A DNA stretch of 64,000 nt from CAIZGX01 sp964385405 (GCA_964385405.1 CAYLOT010000002.1:62001-126000); one strand, 5' to 3'; counted from the first letter of the stretch, positions 26,799 through 35,250 are shown. Notes: generated by a model from the sequence alone, not told the origin. Translations and numbers: made by a program.

Positions 26799-27472
26799 GT
26801 TTTCAGTTCAAACAATTTTCGGTCTCGCATGAAGCGTCTTCCATGAAAGTGGGAACAGACGCTGTGTTGTTGGGGGCTTTCATTCAAACAGAAAAACAAG
26901 AAAAAATTTTGGAAGTAGGAACCGGGTGTGGCGTTGTTGCGCTTATGTTGGCGCAGAAGGGAAATCGCGTTTTGGCAATCGACATTCACGGGCCATCGGT
27001 GGAAGAATCGCAACAGAATTTCAGTAAATCGGTTTTCGCTCCATTGCTCATTGCCGACGAGATTGATTTTTTCAAACTTCAGGCTCCAGTGAAATTCGAT
27101 CGTATCGTTTCGAATCCACCTTTTTTTCAAAACAGTTTACAAGCTCCCGACGAGGCACGCAACGCTGCGCGCCATGCGTTGAATGATTGGGTGAAACGTT
27201 TTTGGGAACGCGCGCACAAGTTAACCGGAAGGGTGAATGTGATTATCCCTGTGGTAGTCGTCGACGAATGGAAACGCGAAAGTGAATTGGCGAATTTTTT
27301 CTTAGTAAAGAGGTGCGAAATCTTCTCTCGTCCAGACAAACCCGCCATTCGTTTCATCTTAGAATTTTATCGTATTGAACAGCCGTTGGAAGAAACGTCT
27401 CTTGTCCTCATGCATGAAGATGGAACGTGCACGAAGGAGTATTCGGAGTTTGCGGGGGATTACTATCTGTAA
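26795..27472 (+). CDS. trmN6: tRNA1(Val) (adenine(37)-N6)-methyltransferase TrmN6-like
   Basis: This SAM-dependent N6-adenine methyltransferase has 225 residues. It opens with FQFKQFSVSHEASSMKVGTDAVLLGAF, has the SAM-binding VGTGCGVVALMLAQ, the acidic AIDIHGPS loop, and the catalytic SNPPFF motif followed by EARNAARHAL. This layout is that of YfiC/TrmN6, which methylates A37 of tRNA1(Val). The ATG overlaps the paaY stop (ATGA), so it is cotranslated despite the unrelated role. Confidence 0.9.
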   Translation: MSFQFKQFSVSHEASSMKVGTDAVLLGAFIQTEKQEKILEVGTGCGVVALMLAQKGNRVLAIDIHGPSVEESQQNFSKSVFAPLLIADEIDFFKLQAPVKFDRIVSNPPFFQNSLQAPDEARNAARHALNDWVKRFWERAHKLTGRVNVIIPVVVVDEWKRESELANFFLVKRCEIFSRPDKPAIRFILEFYRIEQPLEETSLVLMHEDGTCTKEYSEFAGDYYL

Positions 27473-27484
27473 GTCTACAGATCA

Positions 27485-27532
27485 ATCAGACTTCGTCTGA
27501 TCAATTGCTACGCAATCAATCACCGCAGGTGA
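27485..27532. repeat. Three tandem mini-hairpins, each with a 3-nt loop
   Basis: Three perfect inverted repeats lie in a row: ATCAGAC-TTC-GTCTGAT (27485-27501), ATTGC-TAC-GCAAT (27504-27516) and TCACC-GCA-GGTGA (27520-27532), separated by 2-3 nt. They fill the 63-bp gap between convergent trmN6 and the SirB1-like gene. They could act as a two-way transcription stop, but no T-run is present. Confidence 0.7.
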
Positions 27533-27535
27533 GTA

Positions 27536-28417
27536 TTATTCCTCAATTTCCAACAGAACACTCAACAACACCTGCAACTCCCTTACCTTATCGGCGTTGT
27601 TTTGAGCGATGTAATGGTGACTTAACGCGTTAATGTTACGTGTTACAACATCAGCGTTTGAACACGGTTCGAAGAAACGTGGATCCAAGGGTAAATGTTG
27701 ACTAGAGATAAACTGTTCTATTTCTTCACGATCGAGGATGGACCCTCCTGCTGCCGGGTTAATGTAAAACAATATTTCATCCGTAGCTGTCTCTCCTTCA
27801 GGAAGCAACCATTCAGGCATTTGTTCAACATAACACAACAAGAAATGTCCGGGTAAATTCACACCGTAAATAGGCAAGTCTAAACTACGAGCCAACAGAA
27901 GATATAAAGTTCCAATACTCAGAGATGTTCCTGTTTTTGTATTCAAAACATCGAACAACGAATGCGGGGCATTTTGAATTTCCCCCGAAACACTGGTATA
28001 ACCGCAGAGCTTGAATAAAATGTGATTCATTACATTCACTGTTTCCAGCGCGGTCAATCGGTCGTTTAATTCCAACCAAACATCCTGACGCAGTCTAGAG
28101 AACAAATAGGTAATCTCTTCGCTCGGAACATTGCGTTGATAGTACTTATTCAAGATTAACATACCCTCTAACAAATCTTGCTCACCGTTTTGCCAATCTT
28201 TAATAGCAACATAAGTAGTCTTGTATTGGATATTCGCAATGATCTCCGATAAGCGCTGCAGTGCAAGGGGATCTCCATTACCAATAATGAAGTGGTCTTC
28301 AAGCGTGTGCAATACTTCTTCGCCCTTCTCAGTAATAGCCTCGCGAACCGTATTGAAGATAACTTCATCCGGATCTTCGAGCAATTGTATCAAAGCGTGA
28401 ATGTCTGTTCGACTCAT
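27536..28417 (-). CDS. SirB1-type transglutaminase-like protein
   Basis: This 293-residue soluble protein has an N-terminal helical half that resembles HEAT-like repeats (HALIQLLEDPDEVIF...AITEKG), then the SirB1/transglutaminase-like core with TGTSLSIGTLYLLLARSLDLPIYGVNLPGHFLL in sequence. The usual transglutaminase Cys is replaced by Ser in SLSIG. It is therefore probably non-catalytic. The function is unknown. A TAGATTTG box lies 23 nt upstream of the ATG. Confidence 0.78.
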   Translation of the reverse strand: MSRTDIHALIQLLEDPDEVIFNTVREAITEKGEEVLHTLEDHFIIGNGDPLALQRLSEIIANIQYKTTYVAIKDWQNGEQDLLEGMLILNKYYQRNVPSEEITYLFSRLRQDVWLELNDRLTALETVNVMNHILFKLCGYTSVSGEIQNAPHSLFDVLNTKTGTSLSIGTLYLLLARSLDLPIYGVNLPGHFLLCYVEQMPEWLLPEGETATDEILFYINPAAGGSILDREEIEQFISSQHLPLDPRFFEPCSNADVVTRNINALSHHYIAQNNADKVRELQVLLSVLLEIEE

Positions 28418-28440
28418 GTTGGGTGTTTAATTGACAGAGC

Positions 28441-28448
28441 CAAATCTA
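28441..28448 (-). promoter_or_regulatory. -7 promoter box TAGATTTG for the SirB1-like gene
   Basis: Exact TAnnTTTG match on the minus strand, 23 nt upstream of the ATG at 28417. Confidence 0.45.
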
Positions 28449-28573
28449 TTTTACGCTTTAATCTTTTGGACATATCATTTCACTCTTTATTCACACTGAA
28501 TTTTTAGTAAGTGCCAACAGTACTGACAGCTTGTCTAATTCCTAAGAGAATCGCTACATTGGAATGGCTGTTG

Positions 28574-28581
28574 TAATATTG
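28574..28581 (+). promoter_or_regulatory. -7 box TAATATTG for the rhomboid gene
   Basis: One mismatch to TAnnTTTG; it ends 4 nt before the ATG at 28586, repeating the leaderless spacing seen elsewhere in the window. Confidence 0.35.
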
Positions 28582-28585
28582 AAGA

Positions 28586-29269
28586 ATGATTTTACCGCAA
28601 GACAAACAAAAATTATTAGATGCTATCTTGTGGTCTAGTATTTTTATTTTACTCTTTGTTATCTCATTTTACGGTTCGCATTATTTGAATGTATCTCTCT
28701 CAAAGCTGGGTGTTGAACCACGCACATGGAAAGGACTGCTAAATATGCCAACGATGCTTTTTGTTCACGCTTCTCCGGAACACCTTTGGAATAACGTCTT
28801 AGCATTCTTCATTTTAACAACCACCATTTTTTTCTTCTATTACGAAATAGCCATCCCCGTTTTTTTAATTATGTGGCTGTTCTCTCCAATTATACTTTTT
28901 GTAATTGGAAGGAATAGCGTTCACGTCGGCGCAAGTGTGCTCATTTATGCTGAATTCGCTTTCCTCTTCTTTAGTGGGATATTTAGAAGGAACCTCAATA
29001 CAAAGCGAATCTCTATGGCAGTGGGTTTTGTATATGGCTACACTGTTTGGTATATGTTTCCCATTGAAGAGCAAGTTTCGTGGGAAGGGCATATTAGCGG
29101 ATTCCTATGCGGAATTATGCTGGCCTGGTACTTCAGAAAACAAGGCCCGCCAGAGCCCATATACCGCCACGAGGTAGAGCCAGAACTTAGTGATGAAGAC
29201 CCGTTTTGGTTAGAAAACTATAAAGGGAAACCGCAAAATGAGAGCTTATCAGATTTGAATAGTGAATAA
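28586..29269 (+). CDS. Rhomboid-family intramembrane serine protease
   Basis: This 227-residue protein has six hydrophobic segments. Rhomboid features are HLWNN (His66 to Asn70) in the second helix, the catalytic Ser117 in VHVGASVLIYA, and the partner His169 in WEGHISGFLCG. The cytoplasmic C-terminal 40 residues are acidic and proline-containing (PPEPIYRHEVEPELSDEDPFW). It cuts single-pass membrane proteins within the bilayer; the substrate is unknown. It stands alone just before dnaN. Confidence 0.87.
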   Translation: MILPQDKQKLLDAILWSSIFILLFVISFYGSHYLNVSLSKLGVEPRTWKGLLNMPTMLFVHASPEHLWNNVLAFFILTTTIFFFYYEIAIPVFLIMWLFSPIILFVIGRNSVHVGASVLIYAEFAFLFFSGIFRRNLNTKRISMAVGFVYGYTVWYMFPIEEQVSWEGHISGFLCGIMLAWYFRKQGPPEPIYRHEVEPELSDEDPFWLENYKGKPQNESLSDLNSE

Positions 29270-29310
29270 GTTCATCTCCGATCCCTAATTTATTTCGAAT
29301 CGGACTGCTT

Positions 29311-29318
29311 TATATTTG
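29311..29318 (+). promoter_or_regulatory. -7 promoter box TATATTTG for dnaN
   Basis: Exact TAnnTTTG match, ending 27 nt before the dnaN ATG at 29346. Confidence 0.5.
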
Positions 29319-29345
29319 TCAGGAAAACTAGAATCAAGACAACAC

Positions 29346-30464
29346 ATGAAATTCATTGTCAACAGCATTGGCCTTTTAAAACAATTGCAATTGTTAAACG
29401 GAGTATTGAACTCTAACAATACCCTTCCTATTCTCGATAACTTCTTGTTTGAAATGAAGCAAGACGAACTTACGCTTTCAGCGTCTGACTTGGAAACAAG
29501 CATGACCACGCGTATGGCTATTCAGTGTAAGGAAGAGGGAATGATTGCCGTACCAGCGAAATTGTTACTCGATATCTTGAAGAGTCTACCAGACCAACCG
29601 TTGACTTTCGATGTTGATGGGAAAACATTCGGAATTGAAATCACAAGCGACAACGGGAAATATAAACTAACCGGACAAAACGGCGATGAGTTTCCAAAGG
29701 CCCCGGCCATGGGTGCTTCAAAGGCACTTCTCATTGGTGCAGATGTTCTGAACCGTGCAATTTCTAAGACTTTGTTCGCTGCAGGTAACGACGATATGCG
29801 CCCGATTATGTCAGGTGTATTCTTCGAAATTGAACCCGATAGCGTTCGTTTCGTTGCAACAGATGCGCACAAATTGGTTCGCATGACACGCTCCGATATC
29901 GGAGGTGAATCGGCGGCATTCATTGTTCCGCGCAAACCTTTGAACCTGTTAAAAGGAGCGTTGTCTTCAATTAAGTCTGAAGTGAATTTGCAATACACCG
30001 ACAACAATGCCATGTTCACGTTCGAAAACGTAACATTGATGTGTCGCTTAATTGAAGGGAAATACCCAAACTACGAAGCAGTAATTCCGAAAGAGAATCC
30101 ATTCAAATTGACCATTGATCGTTTAGATTTCTTGAATTCAATCAAGCGTGTGAGCATCTTCGCGAACCGCTCTACCAATCAGGTGCGATTGAAATTAACA
30201 GGAAGTGAAATTCAATTGTCTGCGGAAGACTTAGACTTCGCAAACGAAGCACACGAACAGTTGGCTTGTACTTTCGTTGGAGATAACATGGAAATTGGTT
30301 TCAACTCGCGCTTCTTGCAAGACATGTTGAATAACCTAGATGCAAATAACGTTCATGTGGAAATGAGCGCTCCAAACAGAGCAGGTATCATTACTGAAGT
30401 TGAAAAGTCATTCGACAACGAAGACATCTTAATGTTGGTTATGCCAGTTATGTTGAACGGATAA
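29346..30464 (+). CDS. dnaN: DNA polymerase III beta subunit (sliding clamp)
   Basis: This 372-residue protein is the ring-shaped processivity clamp, with three repeated clamp domains. Visible landmarks are LQLLNGVLNSNNTLPILDNFLFE at the N terminus in pieces, LSASDLETSM, FVATDAHKLVR in the second domain, and the C-terminal DILMLVMPVMLNG that corresponds to the usual MPMR-like end. I chose the ATG at 29346 because the ten-residue longer frame starts at a TTG within the promoter box. It is not next to dnaA here. Confidence 0.96.
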   Translation: MKFIVNSIGLLKQLQLLNGVLNSNNTLPILDNFLFEMKQDELTLSASDLETSMTTRMAIQCKEEGMIAVPAKLLLDILKSLPDQPLTFDVDGKTFGIEITSDNGKYKLTGQNGDEFPKAPAMGASKALLIGADVLNRAISKTLFAAGNDDMRPIMSGVFFEIEPDSVRFVATDAHKLVRMTRSDIGGESAAFIVPRKPLNLLKGALSSIKSEVNLQYTDNNAMFTFENVTLMCRLIEGKYPNYEAVIPKENPFKLTIDRLDFLNSIKRVSIFANRSTNQVRLKLTGSEIQLSAEDLDFANEAHEQLACTFVGDNMEIGFNSRFLQDMLNNLDANNVHVEMSAPNRAGIITEVEKSFDNEDILMLVMPVMLNG

Positions 30465-30478
30465 AATTATTCAAATAA

Positions 30479-30526
30479 GTTTAGACAAACGCCCGATTTC
30501 GGGCGTTTGTCGTATCTAAACTTTTT
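30479..30526 (+). terminator. Rho-independent terminator after dnaN
   Basis: GACAAACGCCCG and CGGGCGTTTGTC form a 12-bp stem around ATTT. An outer GTTTAGA/TCTAAAC pair is interrupted by GTA, and CTTTTTT follows. Confidence 0.85.
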
Positions 30527-30531
30527 TAAAC

Positions 30532-30539
30532 TAAATTTA
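30532..30539 (+). promoter_or_regulatory. -7 box TAAATTTA for AMP nucleosidase
   Basis: One mismatch to TAnnTTTG, ending 5 nt before the ATG at 30545 and just after the dnaN terminator. Confidence 0.35.
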
Positions 30540-30544
30540 ATACA

Positions 30545-31315
30545 ATGGTCACAAAAGAAGAAATAGTAAAAGATTGGCTACCCCGGTATACGGGAACACC
30601 ATTGGAAGCATTCGGAGAGTACATTTTGTTAGTGAACTTCCACAAATACCTCGATATTTTTTCGAAAGAAAACAATGCGCCCATAATTGGCGAAGATAAA
30701 CCCATGCAAACGGTAACCGCCAACAACATTACCCTCATAAACTTCGGTATGGGAAGCGCTATGTGTGCTACTATCATGGATTTACTCTCGGCCATTCAGC
30801 CCAAGGCGGTTTTGTTTTTAGGGAAGTGTGGAGGCCTGAAAAAAACAAAAATCGGAGATTTGATACTTCCGATAGCCGCTATTCGGGGGGAAGGTACAAG
30901 CAACGAATACATGCCACCTGAGGTACCTGCTCTTCCTTCGTTCAGGTTACAAATGGCTGTTTCAGCTGCGATTCGGGCGCATGAATGTGACTATTGGACA
31001 GGCTCTGTTTACAGCACCAACAGAAGAGTTTGGGAGCACGACGAGAAATTCAAACAGTATTTAACAGACATTAAGTCAACGGCCATTGATATGGAAACGG
31101 CTACTTTGTTTACCGTAGGTTTTGCAAATAAAATTCCGCGAGGTGCATTGTTGTTGGTGTCCGACAATCCTATGGTTCCTGAAGGAGTGAAGACTTCCAA
31201 AAGCGATGAGAATGTGACCGTGAATTACGTTGCGCTTCAACTTTCAATAGGTATTCAAGCCTTGAATGAATTACGAGATTCAGGTGAATCTGTTAAACAC
31301 ATGCGCTTCGAATAA
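30545..31315 (+). CDS. amn: AMP nucleosidase
   Basis: This 256-residue nucleoside phosphorylase-fold enzyme is of the short Bacteroidota type, without the long N-terminal domain of E. coli Amn. It hydrolyses AMP to adenine and ribose 5-phosphate. Seen are INFGMGSAMCATIMD, LFLGKCGGLK, STNRRVWEHDE, the ribose-binding AIDMETATLF and VSDNPMVPEGVKTSKSD. It is bounded by the dnaN terminator and the convergent TauE gene. Confidence 0.87.
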   Translation: MVTKEEIVKDWLPRYTGTPLEAFGEYILLVNFHKYLDIFSKENNAPIIGEDKPMQTVTANNITLINFGMGSAMCATIMDLLSAIQPKAVLFLGKCGGLKKTKIGDLILPIAAIRGEGTSNEYMPPEVPALPSFRLQMAVSAAIRAHECDYWTGSVYSTNRRVWEHDEKFKQYLTDIKSTAIDMETATLFTVGFANKIPRGALLLVSDNPMVPEGVKTSKSDENVTVNYVALQLSIGIQALNELRDSGESVKHMRFE

Positions 31316-31317
31316 AG

Positions 31318-32091
31318 TTAAACCAACCCAGCAATCATGAGTGTCCCCATAATGAATAGGAACACCATGACCGTTTTTCGAATCCATTCGATACTGGTTT
31401 TCTTAAGGAATTTATTCCCAATTAGTGCACCGCTCATGCCGCCCAAAAGCGCAACAGCCATAGGTAAATAAATTTCATGTTGAAGGAATAGCTGGAAAGA
31501 AGCGGCATAGGTAAATATGCGCACGGTATCCACAATGAAAGCCAATGCTGCACGCGTTCCAATGAAAACTTGCTTGTCTTCAAAATGATTCATGAGGAAC
31601 GCACTTCGAATAGCTCCTTGCTGTCCGCTTAACCCGCCGAAGAATCCACTAAACATTCCGCCAAGCCACAGTATACGCTGTGCTTTATTCACACGAACCA
31701 GGGCATTCGAATATTCCATGGCAGCTAGAAGTATGAGAACTAATCCCATGACCACTCCAAGGAAGGTTGTGTTCGTTTCAATGATCCAGAATTTTACATG
31801 CAAGGGTTGTTGCAAATGCGCTAAGTAGTTCAGCGCTTCAGCACCAAGGAATGCTCCGACAGCGGATGGGATTCCGAATTGGATAACAGTTTTCCAATGC
31901 GCATGTCTTCCAACTAAAGTCAATTTGAATACATTGTTTAAGAAGTGCACAATGGCCGTTGCGAATACTGCCGTTTGCAGATCAAAAAACAACGCCATTA
32001 CAGGAAGAAGCATAGTTCCGAATCCAAATCCACTAAAGAAGCTCAGTCCAGAGCCGAGTGTTGCCACAAGTAATATGAAAACGTATTCCAT
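31318..32091 (-). CDS. TauE/SafE family membrane permease
   Basis: This 257-residue protein has about eight hydrophobic segments and two related halves. The family motifs are GSGLSFFSGFGFGTMLLPVM near the N terminus and GMFSGFFGGLSGQQGAIRSAFL in the middle, both glycine-rich. TauE/SafE proteins export sulfite, sulfoacetate or other organic anions. I start at the ATG at 32091 (MEYVFILLV) because the longer frame adds a polar, histidine-rich stretch with no membrane character. It diverges from meaB. Confidence 0.85.
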   Translation of the reverse strand: MEYVFILLVATLGSGLSFFSGFGFGTMLLPVMALFFDLQTAVFATAIVHFLNNVFKLTLVGRHAHWKTVIQFGIPSAVGAFLGAEALNYLAHLQQPLHVKFWIIETNTTFLGVVMGLVLILLAAMEYSNALVRVNKAQRILWLGGMFSGFFGGLSGQQGAIRSAFLMNHFEDKQVFIGTRAALAFIVDTVRIFTYAASFQLFLQHEIYLPMAVALLGGMSGALIGNKFLKKTSIEWIRKTVMVFLFIMGTLMIAGLV

Positions 32092-32145
32092 TCCACAAAA
32101 ATAATGTTCATCGTGTGCATATTTTTTCTTTTCTTTGAGGTGCTC

Positions 32146-33186
32146 ATGAACGCCAAGAACAACGCCCAACTTCAATATAAAAATCGATTAAGAGATCGAC
32201 AGGCATCTTTTCAATCGGAAGAGTTGGTTCGCGGAATTTTGGCGCATGACCGGTTGGCGTTGGCCTCAGCTTTAACATTACTGGAAAGCAACAAAGCCGA
32301 GCATATGCAACTCATGGACGAAGTCATCGAACAGATTCTTCCGCATACAGGAAACTCTTTACGCATTGGAATTACTGGAGTTCCTGGGGTGGGTAAATCC
32401 ACCTTTATTGAAGCGCTTGCGCGCGAGGTTTTTCAAAATGAAGAAAATAAATTAGCCGTACTTTCAATAGATCCTTCAAGTCCCATTTCTAAAGGGAGCA
32501 TTCTGGGCGACAAAACACGCATGAACGAATTGTCGTTGCATCCGAATGCGTTTGTTCGCCCCTCACCGTCGAGTTCACACCTCGGCGGCGTGAACAGAAG
32601 CACACGTGAGAGTATCTTGCTTTGCGAAGCCGCCGGATACAACCTTGTGTTGGTCGAGACGGTAGGAGTGGGGCAGAGCGAAACGGCTGTGCACGCCATG
32701 ACCGATTTCTTTTTGCTACTCATGTTGGCTGGCGCTGGAGATCAGTTGCAAGGCATTAAGCGCGGCATCATGGAATTGACAGACGCTATGGTTATTACCA
32801 AGGCAGATGGAGGAAATGAGTTGAAGGCAGATCGAGCCAAGGGCGAATACACTTCCGCTTTGCATTTATTTCCGCAACGCGAAAACAATTGGATGCCACA
32901 GGTTTTTACGACATCGTCAATTGAGGCGAGGGGAATTGATTCTGTTTGGAAGGAAATAGACAAATTCAATCGTTGGAGTATTTCAAACGGATGGAAGGAA
33001 GAGAATCGAAAGCGTCAATTAATCAGCAGTTTCGAGGAGCAGATTCAGAATGTACTTTTGCATCAATTTCAAAACAAACCGAACTTCAGAGAGAAGTACG
33101 AAGCAACATTGAATCGCGTGGTCTCAAAAGAATTATCTGCTCATCGCGCAGCGGAAAGTTTTATTGCTTTGTTCTTGACAGCGTGA
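32146..33186 (+). CDS. meaB: Methylmalonyl-CoA mutase-associated GTPase MeaB
   Basis: This G3E GTPase of 346 residues loads and protects the B12 cofactor of methylmalonyl-CoA mutase. The P-loop GVPGVGKST is at about residues 78-86. Other pieces are LSIDPSSPISKGSILGDKTRM, FVRPSPSSSHLGGV, VETVGVGQSE and MVITKADGGNE (guanine specificity). The ATG at 32146 fits the family; an upstream in-frame ATG at 32104 adds a hydrophobic stretch not expected in MeaB. The mutase itself is not in the window. Confidence 0.92.
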   Translation: MNAKNNAQLQYKNRLRDRQASFQSEELVRGILAHDRLALASALTLLESNKAEHMQLMDEVIEQILPHTGNSLRIGITGVPGVGKSTFIEALAREVFQNEENKLAVLSIDPSSPISKGSILGDKTRMNELSLHPNAFVRPSPSSSHLGGVNRSTRESILLCEAAGYNLVLVETVGVGQSETAVHAMTDFFLLLMLAGAGDQLQGIKRGIMELTDAMVITKADGGNELKADRAKGEYTSALHLFPQRENNWMPQVFTTSSIEARGIDSVWKEIDKFNRWSISNGWKEENRKRQLISSFEEQIQNVLLHQFQNKPNFREKYEATLNRVVSKELSAHRAAESFIALFLTA

Positions 33187-33187
33187 T

Positions 33188-33195
33188 TAATTTAG
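33188..33195 (+). promoter_or_regulatory. -7 box TAATTTAG for the 110-aa membrane protein
   Basis: One mismatch to TAnnTTTG; it ends 4 nt before the ATG at 33200 and overlaps the meaB tail region. Confidence 0.3.
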
Positions 33196-33199
33196 CGCC

Positions 33200-33532
33200 A
33201 TGAACGATATCCCAGGTAAAGTATTAATTCCGGTTGCATTCTTAGCTTGTACGCTCTTCAACAGCTACTTTTACGTTTCGAAGTTTTTAAGTGAAACAAG
33301 CACGTTTTGGCTGAATGCTTATGCTGAAATCAGGGCACATTGGGCTTTATTCATGTTCTTGAATTTCTTGGGTGTTGCATCCATTACGGTAGATCACATC
33401 GTGAAATACGATAAAATTAAAAAGCCAAAGCGCACTATTCTTTCATTTTACACTGTGGTATTATTGGTAGCTTTCTTCACTCAGATTGTATGGGGAATGC
33501 TCGATATCTACATTACCGGAGAAATCAACTAA
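33200..33532 (+). CDS. Small membrane protein, function unknown
   Basis: This 110-residue protein has three hydrophobic segments (about 7-25, 45-65 and 80-103) and a basic loop KYDKIKKPKR between the second and third. No family is recognised. It follows meaB by 13 nt but has its own possible promoter box. Its last four bases overlap the convergent 104-residue gene. Confidence 0.65.
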   Translation: MNDIPGKVLIPVAFLACTLFNSYFYVSKFLSETSTFWLNAYAEIRAHWALFMFLNFLGVASITVDHIVKYDKIKKPKRTILSFYTVVLLVAFFTQIVWGMLDIYITGEIN

Positions 33533-33843
33533 CTGTATTTCTTTCGGAGGTCAATTTTTATTTGCATGCGTTCAAGCGCAAGCCCGAGTAATTGAGCCGC
33601 TGCTTCTGCTGGAATATGCGAAGTAACGTTATTGGCAATTGTACTTTCAGTAATGTCTGCTGTGTACAAAAATCTTCTCAAATTGGAAGGAGCCAATTTC
33701 AACTGTACTTGAAAGAAGTTAAAAAGGTAGTCGTATCCGTCCTCGAATCCTGGTACATCGCTCAACTGATATCCCGCTAATGTCAGGTCTTTCAGCATTT
33801 GAAGAAATACATCTTCCGTTATTTGTTTGGAAGGAAGATTCAC
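33529..33843 (-). CDS. Small protein of unknown function, cotranslated with the polyprenyl synthase
   Basis: This soluble 104-residue protein is mostly helical, with no signal peptide and no motif I recognise; FEDGYDYLFNFFQVQLKLAPSNLRRFLYTAD is the most distinctive region. It starts with a GTG that overlaps the stop of the upstream gene (GTGA at 33840-33843), which supports translational coupling and the unusual start. The next in-frame ATG is 15 codons further in. Confidence 0.6.
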   Translation of the reverse strand: MNLPSKQITEDVFLQMLKDLTLAGYQLSDVPGFEDGYDYLFNFFQVQLKLAPSNLRRFLYTADITESTIANNVTSHIPAEAAAQLLGLALERMQIKIDLRKKYS

Positions 33844-34808
33844 GACTCGCGCTCTAAGAGATAGGAGGCTAGATGACGCAGCGCCAATTTCTTTTCTTCA
33901 GGAACAGCAATAGCATTCAAGTGATTCAACGCGCTTGTGTAGTAGGCTTCGCTCTTTGCCAAGGTCACTTCATCTGCTTTCGACTTAGAAAAGAGATGAA
34001 GTGTAGAATTGATTTTTGCATTTGGATTTTTAGAGTTGCCATGCAAAGATTTCAATTCAGCTCGAATGTCTTCATCGGTGTGGTTGGCGGTGTGCAAATA
34101 CAAATATGTTTTCTTGTCGGAAAGAATATCTCCGCCCACTTGTTTTCCAAATTTTTCAGGATCGCCATAAGCGTCTAAATAGTCGTCGCGAAGTTGGAAC
34201 GAAAGCCCAAGGTGCTCTCCGAACAATCTCAAATGTTCTTGGTCTTCAGCAGAGGCATTGGCAGCAATGGCACCGAGTCTCAGCGCACATCCTAACAATA
34301 CCGCAGTTTTTAAACGGATCATTTCAAGATATTCATCTAGACTTACATCTTCTCGCTTTTCAAAGTCCATGTCCATCTGCTGACCAACACACACTTCCCA
34401 AGCTGTCTGATTGAAGCAACGGAACAATTCCACAAACTTATCCTCCTGATTTTTTAGAAGTAGTTCGTAAGACTGTATCATCATGCCATCTCCGCTTAAA
34501 ACTGCGGCATTCACATTCCACTTTTCATGAACAGTCTGCTTTCCGCGACGAAGAGGAGCGTTATCCATAATATCGTCGTGCATGAGAGTGAAATTGTGAA
34601 ATACTTCCACAGCGAGTGCTTGAGATAAGACGTCTTCTGCCTTTCCGTTGAAAAGTTCATGACCCATTAAGGTCAATACTGGACGAATACGTTTTCCTCC
34701 AAGAGTCAATAAATAATGAATTGGATCAACAAGGTTTTTGGACTCTAGAGGTATCTCCCACTTACCAAGCGATTGTTCTATGGATTGAATGTGATGTTCG
34801 AAGTTCAT
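33840..34808 (-). CDS. Polyprenyl (geranylgeranyl/farnesyl-type) diphosphate synthase
   Basis: This trans-prenyltransferase of 322 residues adds isopentenyl units to allylic diphosphates. The first aspartate motif is MHDDIMDNAPLRRG, with only two residues between Asp pairs (DDxxD) as in short-chain synthases. The second is LRDDYLDAYGDPEKFGK, followed by GGDILSDKKTYL. GGKRIRP near the N terminus binds IPP. A product of C15-C20 is likely. The minus-strand TATCTTTG box 51 nt upstream is a plausible promoter. Confidence 0.9.
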   Translation of the reverse strand: MNFEHHIQSIEQSLGKWEIPLESKNLVDPIHYLLTLGGKRIRPVLTLMGHELFNGKAEDVLSQALAVEVFHNFTLMHDDIMDNAPLRRGKQTVHEKWNVNAAVLSGDGMMIQSYELLLKNQEDKFVELFRCFNQTAWEVCVGQQMDMDFEKREDVSLDEYLEMIRLKTAVLLGCALRLGAIAANASAEDQEHLRLFGEHLGLSFQLRDDYLDAYGDPEKFGKQVGGDILSDKKTYLYLHTANHTDEDIRAELKSLHGNSKNPNAKINSTLHLFSKSKADEVTLAKSEAYYTSALNHLNAIAVPEEKKLALRHLASYLLERES

Positions 34809-34859
34809 GATTCATAAAGACAATTGCTGTCCTGTTTTGTTTAAAAGGGCTTTAAGCTT

Positions 34860-34867
34860 CAAAGATA
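34860..34867 (-). promoter_or_regulatory. -7 promoter box TATCTTTG for the polyprenyl synthase operon
   Basis: Exact TAnnTTTG match on the minus strand, 51 nt upstream of the ATG at 34808. Confidence 0.45.
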
Positions 34868-35218
34868 AGCGTACTATTTTTTTGTTGGTTCTTGAGCTTC
34901 TGAATTATCTCGTCGAAAATTTTCATGGAATGAGGAGACTATTCATCAAAATGTTATTATTTGTTACAAATTTCGTGTGTACGCTGAAGAATTCTGCACG
35001 GATTGTCGTTAAGTGTTTGTTTTTCGTTCAACTTTTATTTTCAGAAAATCGAAAGCTTAATTCAAATGTAGAACGTGATTCACGGGGTTGTTTTAGACTA
35101 TAATTGAATTTCTTTAAAGAAAGTTTGGAGTTTAGTAGGTTCGTACCTCCGTTATACAAAGTATCAATAACGCGGTAGGTAGTAGTTTAAGTTTGGTTTT
35201 TCTTTATACTGATTTTAA

Positions 35219-35250
35219 TTTTTTTTTTTTTTTTTTTTTTGAAAAAAAAA
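35219..35250. repeat. Homopolymer run T22-G-A9
   Basis: Twenty-two consecutive T are followed by one G and nine A. No other run this long is seen in the window. It lies about 180 bp upstream of the promoter box of the TerB/SPFH operon. Confidence 0.9.

Noticed and set aside
27485..27532. Possible CRISPR array
   Set aside because: The three hairpins have different sequences and no equal-length spacers, and no cas genes are near.
34807..35103. 98-codon plus-strand frame in the gene-free region
   Set aside because: No family, no promoter or start context, low-complexity AT-rich composition, and it overlaps the upstream region of the prenyl synthase operon.
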